The notes beneath the pieces are model-generated. The model saw nothing but the letters and a program-made list of their open reading frames with translations, was not told the origin of the DNA and made no database searches. A stretch of 6,620 bases of DNA, from NCBI GenBank assembly GCA_045114665.1, contig JBGUKW010000038.1, positions 1 to 6,620 of the forward strand, given 5' to 3'. This document shows positions 6,301 to 6,620 of this stretch, piece after piece. The translations under genes were made by a program, and so were the position numbers. The first letter of the stretch is position 1. Each line of letters opens with the position of its first letter. This stretch comes from CADAWZ01 sp045114665 (GTDB lineage: Bacteria > Vulcanimicrobiota > CADAWZ01).

Positions 6301-6619
6301 TTGGTAATTCATTGCGATCTAAAACAGTTGTTGGATTAGACTCTCTAAAATCTTTGGGCAACTCGCTACGCCTTAATATAGTTGTAGGATTGCTTTCTTG
6401 TCTCTGTTGTTGAGGCTCTGCCTGTCTGCTTCTGACTTCACCACCACGAGTTGATGTCTGCTGTTGTGGCTCAGTCTGTCTGCCTCTGACTTCACCACCA
6501 CGAGTTGGTGTCTGCTGTTGAGGCTCTGCCTGTCTGCTTCTGACTTCACCACCACGAGTTGGTGTCTGTTGTTGAGGCTCTGCCTGCCTGCTTCTGACTT
6601 CACCACCACGAGTTGGTGT
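3389..6619 (-). CDS. HD-GYP phosphodiesterase with a long repeat-rich N-terminal region (5' end outside window)
   Basis: The frame is open from the right edge to a TAG at 3391-3389, giving 1076 residues in the window; the true start lies outside. The last 220 or so residues are an HD-GYP domain, which hydrolyses cyclic di-GMP or a related dinucleotide. Its metal and signature residues are present: H in HSSRV (3995-3997), HDVGK (3776-3790), H in KQHPVIG, HH in VVRHHHE, NGQGYP (3599-3613) and D in SICDAFDAL. About 850 residues upstream are Asn/Gln/Ser/Pro-rich, without transmembrane or receiver domains, and carry three arrays of 18-residue repeats; they look disordered, with a short possible coiled coil around 4740-4800 (NELKNRLQQAR). 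An internal TTG at 6361 is not the start, because the repeat register continues upstream of it in the same frame. Between the first His and HDVGK there are 69 residues, about twice the usual spacing, with a degenerate SDIGE at the normal HD position. The domain call is strong; the N-terminal role is unknown. Confidence 0.9.
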   Translation of the reverse strand, partial: TPTRGGEVRSRQAEPQQQTPTRGGEVRSRQAEPQQQTPTRGGEVRGRQTEPQQQTSTRGGEVRSRQAEPQQQRQESNPTTILRRSELPKDFRESNPTTVLDRNELPKDFRESKSTTVLDRNELPKDFRESKLTTVLDRNEMPKYFRESKLTTVLDRNELPKDFRESKLTTALNRNELSNDKQLLSDSRLKDINEGLNKNNTANTNKAENPSPKSNIILGKPKLVEDTGLLKLHPTFLNAPKDGNKTTVSRPFIAKTVTPSFMVNNDYTDGKKSGKLTMPDAPKLKDISIVGKKQNNSIFSNQKPNNPLGTIISNANNRPNGLPKPPVDNVPTGNNQPNGLPKPPVGNLPTGNNQPNALPKPPVGNLPTGNNQPNGLPKPPVGNLPSGNNQPNSLPKPPVGNLPTGNNQPNALPKPPVNNNNAQTEVKPELNKPNSTDNSLFDKNQNILNNSNKNDLKNVKYQQNTSVSFNDVLKQSEATNSEVKSEVTIEPTGSAKLPKLNSVVIGKNGIISNPNVNKVGTTENNPVENKNLDFKANSGLLKGQANKSNVVVIPAPKKIEEQVKNAVNAGVVSSNKISNSLDGSQVKKEDVAEEFEDWVGKDLAKSSNISSRQKSLNELKNRLQQAREKNNNPEKVSNDNLYRESEKAKLPNETNNLNIQENMSKSSTLVNKPQIRQEQNNENIAKENTRSDSDRDRFDNANLGRGSENSGNSSNNSNRNFMSFSQQQSLYNAESAKKQAEMESSNQLNNNLSEANKTNQMSKQTNIMNSKLVSLQQGQQQNQGANTNSPTAFTGKMTADANSQQARIDRDQSLNSSQTSSIVLERQNSAKAVHAPTNMESTLKKSNKEIWSGNEIAAKLIFMLMKTSNESMYEHSSRVIDLSSELAQELGIRDPQFLMELKQSAMFSDIGEFNFDLNSMPNELKAQLSEMLETEEVKDAGFLHDVGKVYIPKEILNKPTKLTDEEFEIVKQHPVIGEKMLSGIPGLAHVLPVVRHHHERWNGQGYPDKIGGEEIPYKARIISICDAFDALVSDRPYRQGMSLKEAMAEIKSGAGSQFDPVITEVFLKMVKAKYSV
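5373..5666 (-). repeat. 54-bp tandem array, Pro/Asn-rich 18-residue repeat (about 5.4 units)
   Basis: The plus-strand motif GGAGGCTTCGGCAA recurs at 5373, 5427, 5481, 5535, 5589 and 5643, exactly 54 bp apart. The coded unit is NQPNGLPKPPVGNLPTGN, with G, A or S at the fifth residue. The units starting at 5373 and 5535 are identical over all 54 bp although two other units lie between them. This suggests expansion by multi-unit blocks or gene conversion. The array lies in the disordered part of the HD-GYP protein. Confidence 0.95.
6038..6415 (-). repeat. 54-bp tandem array, charged 18-residue repeat (five good units plus degenerate ends)
   Basis: The unit LPKDFRESKLTTVLDRNE is repeated from 6361 down to 6092 in five close copies. 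A sixth, decayed unit at 6091-6038 reads LSNDKQLLSDSRLKDINE and keeps L1, D4, D15, N17 and E18. On the N-terminal side, 6415-6362 reads PQQQRQESNPTTILRRSE: its second half matches this array and its first four residues match the upstream array. The variable position is around N-P, K-S or K-L at residues 9-10. Confidence 0.93.
6404..6619 (-). repeat. 54-bp tandem array, Gln/Arg/Gly-rich 18-residue repeat, continuing past the window
   Basis: Four units of 54 bp encode TPTRGGEVRSRQAEPQQQ with small changes (RGRQTEP in the third from the edge, TST in the fourth). The reading frame is the one continuous with the HD-GYP domain. The array is much richer in G+C than the rest of the window (more than half versus about 30%), and another minus-strand frame is open across it, as expected for a tandem repeat whose unit is a multiple of three. 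It runs to the right edge, so total copy number is unknown. Confidence 0.92.
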
Positions 6620-6620
6620 C

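Noticed and set aside
6373..6609. Minus-strand open frame of 78 codons with VVVKSEADRQSLNSRHQL repeats
   Set aside because: It is a shifted reading of the GC-rich array. The frame continuous with the HD-GYP domain is also open throughout and keeps the repeat register across the array junction.
5373..6619. CRISPR-like arrays
   Set aside because: The 54-bp units are directly abutting coding repeats with no unique spacers, and they lie inside one open reading frame.

Overview
This is a low-GC (about 30%) bacterial window in which every supported gene lies on the minus strand. The layout, read in the direction of transcription from the right edge to the left, is: (1) the 3' part of a very long gene for an HD-GYP phosphodiesterase, whose N-terminal region is repeat-rich and probably disordered and runs off the right edge; (2) a 217-bp intergenic gap with a 52-bp perfect palindrome, the decapitated tail of a second ATPase gene, and the leader of the next gene; (3) a surface lipoprotein with a (DPSPTP)5 linker, two Big_2-like domains and a DUF6273-like C-terminal domain; (4) an intrinsic terminator followed closely by a sigma70-type promoter; (5) a complete AAA-ATPase-like / PD-(D/E)XK nuclease-superfamily protein whose leader can fold into two mutually exclusive hairpins around its Shine-Dalgarno sequence; (6) possibly the first nine codons of another gene at the left edge.

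The organism cannot be named from this window. Low GC, a lipoprotein with a relaxed lipobox (T-S-A-C), the expanded AAA-ATPase-like/PD-(D/E)XK family, DUF6273-like domains and HD-GYP signalling would all fit a host-associated, two-membrane bacterium such as a spirochaete or a Gastranaerophilales/Melainabacteria-like lineage. This is inference only.

The genes look like separate transcription units, not one operon. The HD-GYP gene ends at the palindrome, the lipoprotein gene ends at its own terminator, and the ATPase gene has its own promoter. No shared pathway is evident. The unusual material is: three different tandem-repeat families in the HD-GYP protein that all have exactly an 18-residue (54-bp) period, two of them fused in register through a chimeric unit; an apparent duplication or insertion at the catalytic HD motif; an orphan tail of an ATPase paralogue that differs from the intact copy only at synonymous sites over 12 codons; and the three-segment switch-like leader.
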